In this document: positions 52,954-64,000 of the stretch, in pieces
Position numbering within the stretch: position 1 is the first letter of the stretch
How the letters are laid out: every line of letters begins with the position of its first letter
DNA from: Pyrenopolyporus hunteri
Taxonomy: Eukaryota; Ascomycota; Sordariomycetes; Xylariales; Hypoxylaceae
Direction: 5' to 3'
Assembly (NCBI GenBank): GCA_902806595.1
Contig: CADCXC010000009.1
Location: forward strand, 620,001 to 684,000
DNA: 64,000 bases
The notes under the pieces: model-generated
The model's database searches: none
Told to the model about the DNA's origin: nothing
The model's input: only the letters and a program-made list of their open reading frames with translations
Program-made: the position numbers and the translations under genes

Positions 52954-53904
52954 TTACGCAGTCTCGGAGAAAGCCTCAGGGAAACGCTTGATGTTCTCCT
53001 CGAGGCTACCGTGGTTGGTAAGGAACTGAACGTAGGCACCATCAACCTTGACACGACCGGCAGCCTTCTTCTCGAGGTACTCCTCACGTCGGAGAGGGGT
53101 GAAGCCCCAGTTCTTGGAGATGATGATCTTTTGTCGGCCGGGGAACTTGTACTGGGATCGTCGGAGAGCCTCAAGAGCGATAGCGCGGTCTGGAGAGATT
53201 GGTTAACTTACGTCATCCGGGAATCTCGGACACGTCGACTACTTACTAGAATCACGAGTTCGGACACTCAGGATGATCTGACCGATGTTGACACGGGCAA
53301 CGGTTCCGTTGGGCTTGCCCCAGGCACCACGCATTCCAGTCTGCAGTCTATCGGCACCGGCGCAAGACAACATCTTGTTGATGCGGACGACGTGGTAGGG
53401 GTGGGCGCGAACACGCAGGTGGAAACCTTCCTTTCCGGCCATCTTGACGAGGTACTTGTTGGCGCAGATACGGGCGGCTTCGAGAGCCTCGGAGCTCAGC
53501 TGCTCATACTCGTTGGAAACGAGGTGGATGCAGAGAGGGAAGTCATCGACGGTCGCACGCTTTCGGCCAAGATCGAAGATGCGGATCTTGGGGTCGGGGA
53601 CACCACGGTTGAAGCGGGACTTGGGATACGGCTGGGATCATCACATGTTAGTAAATCGTTCTCATCTCTGATTTTTATCTATTTTATTGATTCAATCGCT
53701 AGGCGTTTTGATGGGCATATGGAGAAGAATCGAGTTGGTTGAATTTCGCAATCGGGGCAGGCGGAGGGAGGATCGCAAGTCATTTGCGATTCATCGGATA
53801 AATTTCGAAATCGAAGCTTGGTGGGCGACTGAAGGAATCTTGGATTTTGGCATGCTCACCTTGTTCTTGCAGTATCGGTAGCACCTTGCTGGACGACGCG
53901 CCAT
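52954..53904 (-). CDS. RPL10: 60S ribosomal protein L10 (uL16), three exons
   Basis: Exons are 53904-53860, 53631-53247 and 53189-52954, giving 221 residues, the usual length. The first exon codes [15 protein letters not shown], and the second begins [20 protein letters not shown]. Family signatures seen include [54 protein letters not shown] and, in exon 3, [17 protein letters not shown]10 joins the large subunit late in assembly and shapes the P site and the region between the central protuberance and the GTPase centre. Intron 1 (228 nt) starts GTGAGC and intron 2 (57 nt) GTAAGT. The gene is divergent from RPL30 with 405 bp between the start codons, so the two probably share a promoter. Confidence 0.97.
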
Positions 53905-54139
53905 CTTGAATGATTATTTCGTTGATGTTGTCGTAAGTCTTAGGATAGGTGTTGTTTGAGGGAAAGATGATGTCGACAGGGAGGAAGGCCGGAGACTCCT
54001 TTGACTTCGCCTGTCTGCGGTGAAATTCCTGAGTTTGATTTCAAAGCAAGGACGAGTCACATAAGCGGACTTGGGTGGGCTGGTGGCGGGGAGCCTAATT
54101 GGCTCAGTGATTGGTATTTCGCCTGAGAGAAAAGTGGGG

Positions 54140-54148
54140 TTAGGGCTT
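54140..54148 (+). promoter_or_regulatory. TTAGGGCTT motif in the RPL10/RPL30 divergent promoter
   Basis: The exact word TTAGGGCTT lies 236 bp upstream of the RPL10 start codon and 162 bp upstream of the RPL30 start codon. The same word is known as the Tbf1-type site in ribosomal protein promoters of Candida. Use by a Tbf1-like factor in this fungus is inference. Confidence 0.5.
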
Positions 54149-54309
54149 GAACCACGGACCACTGGAATTTTTGCCTCACCTGTACCCCACCGAATTTTCC
54201 GCGCAAGATATTATTCTCTGGCGTACCTTCTTGAACCTTTTTACTGTTTCTTCTAACAACCCCAATCAACGACAATTTACGAAGCATCACCCAGTCTCCA
54301 AGAATCGAG

Positions 54310-54888
54310 ATGGCCCCCAAGAAGAACAAGAAGGATGCCAACAGCATCAACTCGCGCCTTGCGCTTGTGATGAAGTCCGGAAAAGGTGCGATCGATCTAC
54401 TCGAAAATCACATCGAAAAAAGGGCCTACATTTTTACTGACAATTCGCTACAGTCACTCTCGGCTACAAGTCCACCCTGAAGAGCCTGCGATCTGGCAAG
54501 GCCAAGCTCGTCATCATTTCCGGAAACACTCCCCCTCTGCGAAAGTCTGAGCTCGAGTACTACTCCATGCTTTCCAAGGCCCCGGTTCACCACTTCTCTG
54601 GCACCAACGTAAGTTACCCGGTCCCTTTTTCATGGGCATAGAAATCTGCAATGATGATTCTATGTTCTCTTTTTTATTTCTCTACTTTCGGGTCTATGGA
54701 CGAGCCACCTTGTCCATGACCCTACCCAGAGAAGAAGCCATCTCGGCTTTGGAGGGTATTTCAATTGGCTTACTCTTTTCCGAACGCAGATCGAGCTGGG
54801 CACTGCCTGCGGTAAACTGTTCCGATGCTCTACCATGGCCATCTTGGATGCTGGTGACTCCGATATCCTCAGCGACCAGCAGGCTTAA
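54310..54888 (+). CDS. RPL30: 60S ribosomal protein L30 (eL30), three exons
   Basis: Exons are 54310-54385, 54454-54608 and 54790-54888, giving 109 residues. The first exon codes [20 protein letters not shown] then MKSGK. Exon 2 contains [20 protein letters not shown] and [20 protein letters not shown], and exon 3 ends with the conserved [11 protein letters not shown] and [12 protein letters not shown]. All three match the eL30 family, a kink-turn RNA-binding protein of the large subunit. Intron 1 (68 nt) begins GTGCGA and intron 2 (181 nt) GTAAGT. In yeast, L30 represses splicing of its own transcript by binding a kink-turn near the first donor site; I cannot tell whether that holds here. 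Confidence 0.97.
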
Positions 54889-57302
54889 GTCTAGATACGA
54901 CATGCTCTGGCGGCGTTGGGGTTCATCGGTTGGGAAAAGTCATCGTAAATGGTCATTCACGAATGACGGCGGCTGGTATATTTTGCGCATTAGCAATTAC
55001 ATTTGCGGAGCTCCCCCGCGAGTCTCTAGGTAGCCGGTTAGACCAATTCTGAGCGTCGATCCCGACGAAGTCTTACGACTTAGGAAAGAATACACGTGAT
55101 ACCCAACTATATCTTGACCGGAATGTGACGAAACGACCGACCGTATCTTCATATCTTGACCGATGTACAATTTGAGCTATCAATGCCTGAGGGAACCCTT
55201 CTACCCGTCGGGGTTCCCGAGAAACTATAGCAGCCTTTGAGTTTCAGTATTACCTTGGTTCGGGTCCGTGACTCCTGTGTGAATCCCATCCTTGAAGAGT
55301 CCCGCCAGCTTTGATGCTATAAGATATGTTGAATGGTATATGTGGATATTACTGTCCTTATATCATACTAGCGGTTGAGATGAAGGGGGTCGAGTTGCCC
55401 ACAAGTCTCGCTGTTCCCATGGTTCCTATGCGAACCATCATTAATTCTAAGCCAACGTTTTACCGAATTTTAAGGGATATCTACAAGCCATTAAGGACTA
55501 TCGTCGTCCCAATATATTATTTTAACGTCTAAGCATTTAGAGATATGTAGGTGTGATGACTTTTAACAGTGGGAATACGGCTGGCGCGGCGGCGCAATTA
55601 TGATCCGGGCGTTTGCCTTAAGCCATTGTCGTAATTGAATGCATCTGAATAGTATTAAAATTTGCACAATTTGTACTAATCGCACCAGAGTCTATATTAG
55701 GCAGCTTCTGCGAACCCAACCGTCACGTCCGGGAGTGTGTGTTGTGTAAGTGTAAATGGTTCAGGGATTGGGCGCAATTCAAGTACCTATTACTTAGCAA
55801 TGGCAAATATCAGAGTTCATGTCAGATGACAAGTAGAAACAGAGTTTACGGGAGAGCGTAATTCGAGTAAGCCGCAATGAATTGTATGTACAGTGACGTC
55901 CAAGGCAAGCTGAACTTCTTTCAATGTCATCGCATGTGACACTTGGTGGACCTTTTCCTTTGGTTTGCTTCAATGATCAAACACAAAGGAGAGCGAAACA
56001 AAGTTCTCGGCGACTGGGAAGTTAATGGGAATCAATCTGCATAGGATGTTTGAGGAAAGAAAGTATTCCGCAGAGTTATCATGAAAATACTCGACCAGTC
56101 TTCTGTTATTGCGACGCGTCTTTCCGATATAAAACACGTCCTACAAGGATCCAGCATCCACCCGTCACCGAAGTTGTTAGGTACTTGTAGGCGTATTAAG
56201 CCGGTTAGGAGGATACGTACCCTGAGGTACCACTTGTACCACTTAAGGAGCCCGCATAAATACTAATTAAACTTATAGGGGCAGGAGAGGAAGAGAAGAA
56301 GGAAACTCCGAGTTGGATAGGAGAACATTAAAAAGTTTGGAACTTCTACAAACGTTTGTTTATTCTTTTTGAAGTTAACATTACCTACTATATGTCAGAC
56401 CTATTGATGTAAGTCAGTAGGTGATTGACATTGGTTGATGTTGGGTCGATATTAATTACCTATATCCTACTGTGCCATTGTACGCAGGTACATATTCTAT
56501 TTTTATTACGCTGTGAAAAACGAGAGACAAAAAAATACCCCGAGTCAGCTATTTTTTTACGAGTTGTTGGGAAAAGGGCCAGGTGATTCCCGCGTGGCTG
56601 AGTCCCCTAAATCGAAGTCCCCTCGCCGAGTCGGTAACGTAGGAAGGTCGGGCCTAGATAGGTTAAGCGCCTAATACCCAAACCCGCTTATAACGGACAG
56701 GGACCAATCCCCTTTTACGATTCTACTGCACAAGTACAGTACCTACATACGGGGTAGAATACATACCGCATAGCACGTACCGCAGCGGCAGCGGCAGGAG
56801 GAGTAGCAGCAGCCAGTGTCACGCTGTCCATTGGAAGTTCATCTGGCGGTGCGAATTCTACGACTTTACAACTCCTGTACATGTGGAAAGACTTGTGCAT
56901 TCAGCGCCACGAACCACGAATTACGATCCACGAACCCCCGATTCTCCAAGAGACCACAAGAGACCACAAGAGACCACTTTATGCAGGACAGCCACCCGGA
57001 CAAAACAACAAGGCGGTCCCAAATCTCCAGAAAATAAACTGAAATCGTCCTCTGTCGGACAACGGATTTGGTTCCCCTTCGGAGTTATTCTCCCATTCCT
57101 CGCCATTGACCTAGCAACCATCATACCACACAGCATCATCCAACATTACAATTGTAGTGTAGGTACCTATTACTTTGGTTTTAGGATAGGTATTTTCGAC
57201 GGGCCAAACCTCCAACCACCTGGGTAACTAACTACCTGGAGCGCTGTCCCGTACAGACCTCCATTCGTTTCACCACTGCCTCATCCCGAAACAAAATAAC
57301 AA
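54889..57302. other. Intergenic, no gene supported
   Basis: About 2.4 kb. GGCAGCGGCAGGAGGAGTAG-type simple sequence lies near 56783. A 12-bp unit, ACAAGAGACCAC, is tandemly repeated near 56948-56977. The last 100 bp are the leader of the coiled-coil gene. Short frames on both strands have no coding signs. Confidence 0.55.
56948..56977. repeat. Short tandem repeat, AAGAGACCAC core
   Basis: The sequence AAGAGACCAC occurs three times in a row, with the first copies joined directly as AAGAGACCACAAGAGACCAC. It is intergenic. Confidence 0.8.
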
Positions 57303-59291
57303 ATGTCCGCTACACCTAAGAGGCCGGTGTCCACGGCGCAGAGCCGGGCTTCGACCGATAACACACCGTCGTCGTCATCGAAATCAACTCGAGCATCTAC
57401 ACCGACATCTTCGACAAATGGCACAGGGAACGGCAGCACGCCACGGAAAACAGGATCCACCCGAGGCGGTACGCCAATGTCAGCGCGAGCCGCTGCTACG
57501 CATAGGTCGACGTCGTCATTGAGCATTTCCAGCACGGCTGGGAACCCCGAGGCCCGCGCTGAAACGGTCGCGCTGATCGAGGACCTAAAAGAGCGGTTAC
57601 AGAAAGCCGACATTGCATCCGAGCAGCATAGGAAGCAGGCAGAGGTATTGCAATCTAGGCTCGACGACGCACTCAAGGAGCAGGCCAAATTAGAAGAAAG
57701 GGTACACGAAAGCGAAGAGCAGATCGAATCGCTTAGGAACGAGAAGCGGGAGGCCGCAAGACAGATGCGCGAGATGGAAGCTATCTACGAAGCCGAGAGG
57801 AGCTCCATGATGAAGGAAAAGGAAGAGATGGCGAACCGGGAAGAGGAAATGCAGGCCGTGATCAATAGGCTGAAGGAGACGCTCAACCAGCGAAACGCAG
57901 AAGACGAAAACCGTCCAACCAGACAATGTAAGCATCCCAATTGTAACTTGTATGTACAATTTGCTAACGCGATCCCCTCGGTAGCGAACAACTCCTCTCC
58001 CAGCGTAGACAGTGGGAACTTCGCGCCGCCCTCTTCGGTTCAGCGCAGCGATTCTAGGAATAACTCCAAGCTTCTCCTACAGAAGGACAAGCTCATCGAA
58101 TCGCTACGTTTAGAACTCGCCGAAGCGCAAATTAAGCTTGTCGAGTCTGAGAACCAGGGCGGCGGGCGTCTACACGAAGTGGAACGCCTCCTTATGGAGG
58201 CCCGCATGGCCAATGCACGGCTGATGGAAGATAACGAGTCGTATCAGCTGCTCCTCCAGGAGAAGACCCTCCACGGCGATTTTGGCAAGGGTGACTTTAG
58301 CTACATGAACGTGTCTGCTAACCAAGACGCCCTGAATGCTCTCGAAGGCCGGTCCAACGCCGGCGATAACCCATCTACCCCAGCAGCTAGCCTAGCCGAC
58401 GAACTAGGCGCTCTCGGTGGAGACGAATCTCAAGTTGCCGACGAGGACACCATGCGCCGCCTCGAGACCGAACTCCGTGCTGCGAAGGATCAGAACAAGG
58501 CCCTCACGTTGTATATTAACAAGATCATCGAACGGCTCCTGCAGCACCAAGAGTTCGAACACATTCTCGACCAGTCATCCGATTTCAAGCCCGGCGCCAA
58601 CGTGCACAAGGACCTACCAGCCCCGCCGACCGAGTCGCAGGCCACCGGAGCCTCATTGCTACAGCGCGCTAAGTCTATCGCCATAGGCACCGGCCCGCCG
58701 CAGCGCCCTAAGCCGAGGCCCATGACCATGTCCGCGGCTCACCAAGCGCACGCCCAACCCCAGGCGTCATCCGCGCACCACAACCCGGAGACTGCGCCTA
58801 GCATTCCCATCACGGGTCTCGGACGCTCGCAGAGCACAGCGCGCCGCCTCGGCAGGCCCATGAGCGAGCAGCTCACAGGCGCAGCCGGCATCGTGAACGC
58901 CATGTACCGGGGCCCCGACGGCCCGCTATCGCCAACCCTTAGCACGACGTCGTCGTCAGCGCGACACTCTCAGACGTTCTTCTCTCCCGGGCGCGGGGCG
59001 CCGTCGTCGAACGGCGGCGGTAGCGCGGGTAACTTCCCGGGCATGCGCAGCGAGACCAGCAGCGTGAGCGGGGACTCGGCGGCGGACGGCACGACGGCCA
59101 CGTCGGCCAGCCAGAGCCCACCGAGGACGATCGCCGAGAAGAGCACCACCCTCGCCGGCAACAAGCCCAGACCCCTACGCCTCGTCCAGGAGAACAACGA
59201 GAAGGAGCGCGCCGAGAATAAGCGCGCTAGCTGGATCGGTTGGGCGCAGAGCGCCTGGAGTAAGAAGGAGGAGCATGAGAGTGTCCGGTAG
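57303..59291 (+). CDS. Coiled-coil protein with disordered Ser/Thr-rich ends, two exons
   Basis: The frame is open throughout (662 residues), but a 57-nt segment at 57928-57984 has all the features of an intron: donor GTAAGC, branch TGCTAACGC, acceptor GGTAG. Splicing keeps the frame and gives 643 residues, so I predict exons 57303-57927 and 57985-59291. The N-terminal 80 residues are Ser/Thr-rich. A coiled coil covers about 85-200 (EDLKERLQKADIASEQHRKQ and on to EEMQAVINRLKETLNQR). A second covers about 240-305 (LLLQKDKLIESLRLELAEAQ, LLMEARMANARLMEDNESYQ) and a third about 365-400. The tail is disordered and ends SWIGWAQSAWSKKEEHESVR. Similar fungal proteins are annotated loosely as M-protein-repeat or myosin-like proteins. 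The role is unknown; scaffold or cytoskeletal use is inference. Confidence 0.88.
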   Translation: MSATPKRPVSTAQSRASTDNTPSSSSKSTRASTPTSSTNGTGNGSTPRKTGSTRGGTPMSARAAATHRSTSSLSISSTAGNPEARAETVALIEDLKERLQKADIASEQHRKQAEVLQSRLDDALKEQAKLEERVHESEEQIESLRNEKREAARQMREMEAIYEAERSSMMKEKEEMANREEEMQAVINRLKETLNQRNAEDENRPTRQCKHPNCNLYVQFANAIPSVANNSSPSVDSGNFAPPSSVQRSDSRNNSKLLLQKDKLIESLRLELAEAQIKLVESENQGGGRLHEVERLLMEARMANARLMEDNESYQLLLQEKTLHGDFGKGDFSYMNVSANQDALNALEGRSNAGDNPSTPAASLADELGALGGDESQVADEDTMRRLETELRAAKDQNKALTLYINKIIERLLQHQEFEHILDQSSDFKPGANVHKDLPAPPTESQATGASLLQRAKSIAIGTGPPQRPKPRPMTMSAAHQAHAQPQASSAHHNPETAPSIPITGLGRSQSTARRLGRPMSEQLTGAAGIVNAMYRGPDGPLSPTLSTTSSSARHSQTFFSPGRGAPSSNGGGSAGNFPGMRSETSSVSGDSAADGTTATSASQSPPRTIAEKSTTLAGNKPRPLRLVQENNEKERAENKRASWIGWAQSAWSKKEEHESVR

Positions 59292-62200
59292 GGCAGCGGA
59301 GTCGGAAATAGCGATGTTGTAACGACGACCATGTTCTGTCAGAGAAGTGAGGAGGAAAAGAAAGAGCAAGAGAATGAAAGAGAAGGAATGGAAACAGCGA
59401 AAGTGCGATGAGATGCGGTGTCATGAAAGAACTTTAATGATTCAAATTATTATCACCTTTTTAACTACAACACACCACTCACCATGCCCATTCATCCACC
59501 CACCCACCCGCCTACCTATCCGCTCTTCTCGGAGTAGATGGATGGGCTAGGCGGATGGGTAGGTGAGTGGGTGGTGGGAACACCGAGATGATCATGATCA
59601 TGATGAACTACCTACTAGGTTAGGTAGATGTCCTATGTAACTAACCTACCTTACCCTACCTCACCTCACCCCTTGTTTGTCCATCTGCCTGCCCACCTCT
59701 CCAGCCCGGGGAGACCTCACTTGGTTTCCTCTCGGCGTGAGCGAGGCGGGCGATGTGTGCGGATTATGCCATGTATGCATATTTATTTATCTTTTTTTAT
59801 TTTCCTTACTATTTTATTTTATTTGTTTTGTTTTTCTTTACTTATCCCCTTTCTTCATTTTCCTCTCTTTCTCCCCCCGCTACGATGAACCGACTCTATG
59901 GGTTAATAAGCTCACCTGGATTGATGGTGGTTATCTGTTTAGTTCGAACGAGTATGTAACTGCCTATCTACCTACTCGCGCATGAGTTGGGTAGGTATGG
60001 GCTAGGGATGAAAGATCAAATATGAAATATGAAAGTATGGAAATATCAGATGGGGTGGATTGAAGGTTTCATGGATGTATAGATGGAAACAGATAAGCTA
60101 GATAGATGAATGGGTGGATGAATATGAGTGATAGTTAGATCCATGACATGATACTATTGCCGTTATCGTTGTCGTTGTTATTGCTGTGAGCTTTAGGCTT
60201 AGGCCTGCGTGACCCATACCCAAAGCACATTGCCTACTTAGTTACCTACCGTCGTGACACGACCGCGTCGGGGTGTGCTTATTGCTTGTGTATGTGTCTT
60301 ATGAAATTAGATGAGTCGAAAGTTCTTAAGGTCGAGGGTAGGGAGACGAGAAGAACGGAGCTTGATTCGTTCCTTGAGGTATATACCACTATTCAAGGTC
60401 ATAATCTACACCTATTATAGGAAAGAGTACGAATCCTGGCCATTCCCAAACCTCGATGAGTTCAATACGGAATATGTATCCCGCTTCTAGGTGATATATC
60501 ACACCCACGGATGGCGTTGATAGTCCCGGGATGGAGATATCAATCCTTACGTGGCGCATTTTAGGTTTTCTTACCCAGGAGACCGGGCAGGTTAATAAAT
60601 CTATTACTGTTGTACCTACCTAGGTAGGTATTTATAGAATTTTCTTTTCTTTTCGATGAGCAACGCAAAAGCTTGTCTTAATCGCTAGCATAGTAAACTA
60701 ATCGGTTCTACGGTGAGTGGAACGATAGTCTCTCCGCCTGGCTTCTCACGAGAATAAGCTGGAACGCTAGTTCTACAGCATCAAACAGAAATACCTTTAT
60801 CTAGATGCACTCACTTCATTACGTGTCACAGCTTTGTAGGAAAGGAATAGACGTCCCTCTCTCTCGGCATATGAACCCCTCCTGTCTTAGACAAGCAATT
60901 ACTTAGCTGAACCCATGGCCAAGAGCCAAGGTGGTTCCTTGTGTCTGTTAATCGACCAATTCAAACCCTAATATTCAGCTGTGTATCCCTTGCTTTCGGT
61001 GAATGTCGCATATCTAGATCGTCTTATGGCATCTACTAAGTTAGTCTGTGGATGGGTAGGGACACACTACATGGTTCAAATCGGGAATTACGCCTGCTAT
61101 CTCACCTGACCATACTCTCTAGCGAACTAGGAAAATATCCTCGAATCAAGACACGCTCTTTCCTTAGGCGAGGAAAGAGAAGACGGTCTAGGTTATGTCG
61201 CACGCCCTGATACTAGTATCGTATCACGCAATCTTACTATGGTCTTGTCTAATGAATCACTATTCGGCATTTCCTCTGGTCTTGGGGCTAAGGATACAAG
61301 AGAAAGCAGGGAACCTCTGTTTAAGCCACGCCATTTTCATGACTCGCGGATAAGATCTCTCCAACAGGGTGGTCACGGTTTTGGGGTACGGGGGTTACCG
61401 AAATCAAGAATACAAGCTTAATCACTAGTAACAGACGACCCGACCTAGACCCCATGCGATGGGGGCCCAGACGACTGGCGCAGGTAGGCAGATAGGTAGC
61501 TGATCTATAGTACGTATGTGGCTCTTCCGAACGGGTGGGTAGGACGGGATCTATACCGATGGCTTAGAAGAAAGTCCGGGCTCAGGGACCACGGCCCACG
61601 AGACGCAGAGCATACCTAGGTGGGCTGCCCACCCGTTTCTTTCGAGGCTAATATGCATGTGCACGGAGCATGATGATATCTCCGTCTCGAACTCGGTACG
61701 TAGTAATAAAAGGCGCAAAAGTTATGCACTCGCTGGTTCCGTTTTTCCCTATCAAAGAGCCGCACTGCCTATCTTCCCAAGTTGAGGGACAAATGTTACC
61801 CCCCACGCTTCGAGACATCGCACCGAGTGGCTGGTTACTTAGATGAACATGGAGGGACCATGTCGGGCGGGTCGACGAAAGGCGTAGCGCTTCGTCACTC
61901 CTTTGGGTATTTCCCTCTCCTCTCTGTCAAATTAGGCGTCAATAGATTGCAAGCACGCTGGCATATGAGAAAAGGAGGTGGGATGGTGAGGGTTTGTGTC
62001 GTATGCTGACTCCCAATAGAGGCGAATATACCCCCACACTGCAGCTCCTCCTACGGGATGCTGGCATCAACCGGGCCTATGGGGATCGCGGGTTCCTGCG
62101 CAGATGACCACCCAACCCGCCAGTCCTGATGTACTCCAGGCTGCCCGTCGTGATCGATGACATGGCAACCTGGCGAAGAGGGTAGGGTAGGGCAGGATTC

Positions 62201-64000
62201 TAGGCTGAGCAACATATTCCCATCCGTTTGGACGGCCCGCAGATTATGTCAGATCCCACAGAGATGTCTGACAGGGTGGCTGCTGCGTACATGTAGCTCT
62301 AGCAGTGAGCACGTCCGCATTACTACGTAGGTACCTGAAGGATTAGAGGGGGGGCTACATGATTTTTTCTCACTCTCGTCCCTCGCAATCGGGAGCTGAG
62401 GTATTATTAATAGGATATGATCTATTAATGTTCATGTCCAAGTCTACGCGGAGATAGGTAGTAAGGTAGAGGACCGCACAGCCGAATCGTCCCGTCGAGT
62501 TGTCCCGTTGAATTCCGACTCTTGTTCGTTTGCGCGCAAAATCCGTCAGTGACTCGTCACCAGTCGATGGGGTCACTCGTCTGATTTCCTAAGGAGGCAA
62601 TGTTGGAGATGGAACAATATATAACTATGCACGATGACAGCTCTGTAAAGGCGGTTTTACTGCCGTCTCTGGAAGAACCAAATCGAAATCGTGCATATGC
62701 GATGCTCTGTTTGGTCGGGCATCTTGTACTGTAGTTTGCGCCTGGAGTAACTTCCCATGGTAGATTGGTTAAGCTGTCAGGGTCACGTTCGTCAGACACG
62801 CATCAGCAGAAGCATTTGCATGCGTAGCGAGCCGTCCACATGTCGATCTCTGAGAGGTCGAAACTTGCCAGGTTCTATTGGGGAAACGATGTTGCTATAG
62901 GCTGATGCAAGGCTGAGTCGTCCAAGGAAAGCCTTCTGCGCTCCTCGTTCTTAATTCGTGCTGGCCCATGTATCCCGCGCCCGTTTCTTGGTTCTGATTT
63001 GATTTTAAGCTGATTTAGTAGGCATAGTAGTCACACCCTCCCGGCCTATTGGGGGGAAAGGCCCTTGTCACCTTTTACTGTTCTGGGCGAGGATGGATTC
63101 GGTTGCGGCCATCCCACGGCTTATCGCCATCTTAAATTGTTCCCCTAGTGCGTTGTTAAATTCGGGAATACCTCAATAGTTTACTACCACTCGAGTTGTT
63201 CGTTAGGCTAAGGGTATAATCGAACGATAGGCAAGTTCAAATTATTCCCCAGCTCGCTCAGAATGACGAGAGACGTAAGTAGTGTGAAGTGGAGATATCA
63301 ATGCAAGACATGCGAGAACCGACGTAAAGCGGAGAGGAATAAAATAATAATAATAATGCTAAGATACTAAGACACTAAGGCATTCGTCTAGAAACCAAAA
63401 GGAAAAGGGCTGGAACGGACGGCTTCGCCTCGGGATCCAGGCAAGTGGATCGCGCTCCCTACGCTAACAATTGTGGAGGAAAGTGTCCGTCAAAAAATAA
63501 CTTGCGGTCAAACGGGCAAATACTTAGTATTGACTTCTCTCACTGTCGGGGTGGAGCCTGTGGTCTCGTAGCTCCGGGGTACTTTATAGTGTATTTGCAA
63601 GTACCTACACCTTATGTAACAGTTCAAGGTTTCCGTTCCTATCTAGCTGCTTAAATACCAACTATGTATTTCCTCCGCCGGGGTTTCCCATTAATACCGT
63701 GGGTTATTGCCGCAAATATGATATTCACTCCGTCTCGTTGAAAAGGGTTGTAGCAAGGTTAGGTACTAGGTACGTATCGTCATGCCACGCTGATGAAAAT
63801 CCCGAATAATCCCATGCTATTCCTCCTGTTCCGAGCGATGTATGTAGAGTCAATCTAGATTCTCGCAACCTCCATAGGTACGTACTAGGTACCTAGGTAC
63901 TTATATGCAACGGTCTGGGCAATTGAAAGTCCGATGCACGTCGATATTCCCTTTTCAGCATCTACTTAGGTAGGTACTTTAGGTACTTGGCTGTGTCTGC
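59292..64000. other. Long region without a supported gene
   Basis: About 4.7 kb to the window end. It holds T-rich 3' flank of the coiled-coil gene, CTACC/CACCC and GGTAGG simple sequence near 59500-59660, GATGGATGAATATGA-type repeats near 60060-60130, AATAATAAT near 63341-63357 and ACCTAGGT palindromes near 60618, 61615 and 63891. Scattered short frames lack domains, codon bias and paired splice sites. I found no tRNA or rRNA. A gene with many short exons could be missed here. Confidence 0.5.

Noticed and set aside
52891..53742. 283-residue plus-strand frame over RPL10
   Set aside because: It is antisense to a firmly identified ribosomal protein gene and has no domain.
61020..61110. GGTTCAAATC-like box B, possible tRNA
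   Set aside because: No acceptor stem, anticodon arm or box A at proper distance could be paired.
1..64000. Secondary-metabolite cluster, CRISPR array, rRNA operon or viral insertion
   Set aside because: No synthase, repeat-spacer array, rRNA signature or viral gene was found on either strand.

Overview
The window is nuclear DNA of a filamentous ascomycete (Pezizomycotina, probably Sordariomycetes). The reasons are short introns (mostly 49-140 nt) with CTAAC-type branch sites, a HET-domain protein, GPI-anchored wall-type proteins, a DUF1996 protein, intron-bearing ribosomal protein genes, and a mutated AT-rich repeat resembling the products of repeat-induced point mutation (RIP). There are no bacterial operons, CRISPR arrays or viral genes. 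Gene models were built by reading splice sites by eye, so exon junctions are predictions.

Layout. 0.3-3.7 kb: a long disordered Ser/Pro-rich protein on the minus strand. 6.8-8.5 kb: a secreted agmatinase-type ureohydrolase in seven exons, one bounded by a GC-AG intron. 12.2-13.4 kb: a secreted DUF1996 protein. 14.3-16.8 kb: a single-exon protein joining a cyanovirin-N-homology (CVNH) lectin-like domain to a HET domain, the most unusual protein here. 18.9-19.7 kb: a small GPI-anchored Ala/Thr-rich protein. 21.4-23.0 kb: a Cys-rich GPI protein on the minus strand. 24.1-26.3 kb: an MRM1-type mitochondrial rRNA 2'-O-methyltransferase with an in-frame 45-bp minisatellite. The promoter it shares with the next gene carries a 531-bp, heavily mutated terminal-inverted-repeat element and a 9-bp satellite. 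27.7-34.0 kb: a Mit1/CHD-type chromatin remodeller whose conserved C-terminus lies in another frame beyond a C7 run. 34.8-37.4 kb: a CCCH zinc-finger protein. 39.5 kb: tRNA-Gly(UCC). 42.0-45.0 and 46.6-48.4 kb: two uncharacterised disordered proteins. 51.2-51.7 kb: a 433-bp MITE-like element with perfect 33-bp inverted ends. 53.0-54.9 kb: divergent RPL10 and RPL30. 57.3-59.3 kb: a coiled-coil protein with a hidden 57-nt intron. 59.3-64.0 kb: no convincing gene.

The genes do not form a pathway or a secondary-metabolite cluster. The functional links seen are the divergent RPL10/RPL30 pair and the divergent MRM1/mit1 pair. Intergenic DNA and some introns are sprinkled with a short palindrome, ACCTAGGT, often within runs of TAGGTA.
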